Positions 63,218 to 64,000 of a stretch of 64,000 nt of DNA are shown here, one piece after another. The notes under the pieces are model-generated. The model was given only the letters and a program-made list of their open reading frames with translations. It did not search any database and was not told where the DNA came from. A program made the translations under genes and the position numbers. Origin of the DNA: Planococcus antarcticus DSM 14505 (GTDB lineage Bacteria > Bacillota > Bacilli > Bacillales_A > Planococcaceae); the NCBI RefSeq assembly GCF_001687565.2, contig NZ_CP016534.2, positions 2,050,501-2,114,500 of the forward strand, given 5' to 3'. Within the stretch, counting starts at the first letter, position 1, and the number at the start of each line of letters is the position of its first letter.

Positions 63218-63472
63218 TTAACAACCTCCAGCTTTATGAGACTCTAATTTTTTATACAAAGCGGTTAAGCCCGTTTTTTCAGATTCCGACAAGTCCGACC
63301 CTTCGATTCGTGCGAGCGCCAGTGCCAGTTTTTGTTCTTTAGACTTTCGGACACGCGGATGTGTCAGTTCGTCATTCAATTCAATGAGTATATATTTTGC
63401 GAGCTCTTCCTGAGTGGAAATGCTTTCGGCAGCTGCCCGCTGCGGCCAAAGTTTCTGGTAAGATTCTATCAT
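63218..63472 (-). CDS. small hypothetical protein downstream of a CobW gene
   Basis: 84 residues, charged and helical, ending KAGGC. Its ATG overlaps the stop of the CobW-type gene (ATGA), so it is translationally coupled to it and may share its metal-related role. The C-terminal Cys could be a metal ligand. Family not recognised. Confidence 0.65.
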   Translation of the reverse strand: MIESYQKLWPQRAAAESISTQEELAKYILIELNDELTHPRVRKSKEQKLALALARIEGSDLSESEKTGLTALYKKLESHKAGGC

Positions 63473-64000
63473 GGAAGCTTGACTCCCTCCAGCCCTTCTC
63501 CAATGACAACAATCTGATTTTGCATCTTGATGTACTCAGGAAGCCACTGCGCCATTCCGTAGGCAAACTGGAAGGCATGCGGATATTTATCGCCTTCTAG
63601 CGGCACATAACCTTTGATGCGGAAAACGGTATCCGGCAATGCACGTAGCCATTCTTCAAACTTTTCCCGCTGGATTGGCGCATCAAACTGCAGCACTTTG
63701 GTGTTTAGGTTCAGTTTCGAGATTGGTGCTGTTGCAACGTTTCCGGACGGGGAAGGCGTCAATTTATCTAATGCTGAAAATGGCACTTTGGCATGGACAG
63801 TCTGGATAATTTGCGCTGTCGGGTTCAGCGACTGAATCTCATAGACTACCGTTCCCTGTTCGCCATCCGTCAATAAATCCATTTTATTGGCCAGAATTAA
63901 GTCTGCATGGCGAACTTGTTCCAAGAACAAAGAGCGGATCTGCGGTGACAAGCTGTTGCGGTCCATCCAACGTTTACTGTCTGCGACGGTGACGATGCCT
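63469..64000 (-). CDS. CobW/COG0523-type GTPase, C-terminal part (continues past the window)
   Basis: The frame is open to the window edge. Visible are the GTPase specificity motif ANKMDLL, a linker and the CobW C-terminal domain (LQFDAPIQREKFEEWLRALPDTVFRIKGYV). COG0523 proteins deliver zinc or cobalt to enzymes. Walker A and the metal-binding CxCC lie outside the window, so the subtype cannot be decided. Partial at the 5' end. Confidence 0.85.
   Translation of the reverse strand, partial: GIVTVADSKRWMDRNSLSPQIRSLFLEQVRHADLILANKMDLLTDGEQGTVVYEIQSLNPTAQIIQTVHAKVPFSALDKLTPSPSGNVATAPISKLNLNTKVLQFDAPIQREKFEEWLRALPDTVFRIKGYVPLEGDKYPHAFQFAYGMAQWLPEYIKMQNQIVVIGEGLEGVKLP

Overview
The window looks like a chromosomal piece of a low-GC Gram-positive of the Bacillales, most likely Planococcaceae (Planococcus or a close relative). 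The supports are strong GGAGG-type ribosome binding sites with many GTG/TTG starts, compact hairpin-plus-T terminators, and gene blocks known from Bacillus: ydbS-ydbT, adenine riboswitch-pbuE, TPP riboswitch-ykoFEDC, xpaC-yaaN and yojN/yojO next to odhAB. The genus assignment is inference from gene content and protein style. No rRNA, tRNA, CRISPR array or prophage was seen.

Layout. 1-15 kb: a small membrane protein, ydbST, a proline iminopeptidase-like hydrolase, an AIM24 protein, a GNAT gene broken by a stop, a fatty-acid desaturase, a short cassette (vWA protein, macro-domain protein, broken uracil-DNA-glycosylase-like gene), a GT2-GtrA glycosyltransferase, two decayed small genes and an M48 protease fused to ankyrin repeats. 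14.5-19.5 kb: adenine riboswitch with pbuE, a TauE/SafE permease, and an IS3-family element with an A AAA AAG frameshift site that cut the end of a membrane-protein gene. 19.6-26.4 kb: an accessory and decaying stretch with a VOC protein, an alpha/beta-hydrolase pseudogene, a secreted LTD-endonuclease I protein, several gene remnants (ZnuA-like, FAD protein, membrane protein) and dispersed non-coding repeats.

26.4-31.4 kb is a Fur-controlled siderophore uptake locus: ATPase, two FecCD permeases, a FhuF-like reductase and a binding lipoprotein, with Fur boxes at the divergent promoter and before the lipoprotein gene. 32.0-35.5 kb is the TPP-riboswitch-controlled ykoFEDC thiamine-precursor ECF transporter. 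35.7-47.2 kb holds envelope and housekeeping genes (a Spo0M-like protein, AI-2E transporter family protein, LCP protein, msrA, CynX-like MFS, ABC-F YkpA, YkvA, two cold-shock-domain proteins, DUF1033). 47.4-52.2 kb carries xpaC-yaaN convergent to a MoxR ATPase/vWA pair (yojN/yojO); a five-copy array with an exact 21-bp period lies between them. 52.3-64 kb: a small protein, DedA protein, odhB-odhA, a PAS-GGDEF diguanylate cyclase, dapF, a murG homologue, a MATE transporter and the end of a CobW-type GTPase gene.

The best leads for something undescribed are the macro/vWA/UDG-like cassette, two families of dispersed non-coding repeats (one with 10-bp terminal inverted repeats), the 21-bp array, and the csp leader in which a terminator-like hairpin lies between a strong promoter and the cold-shock gene.
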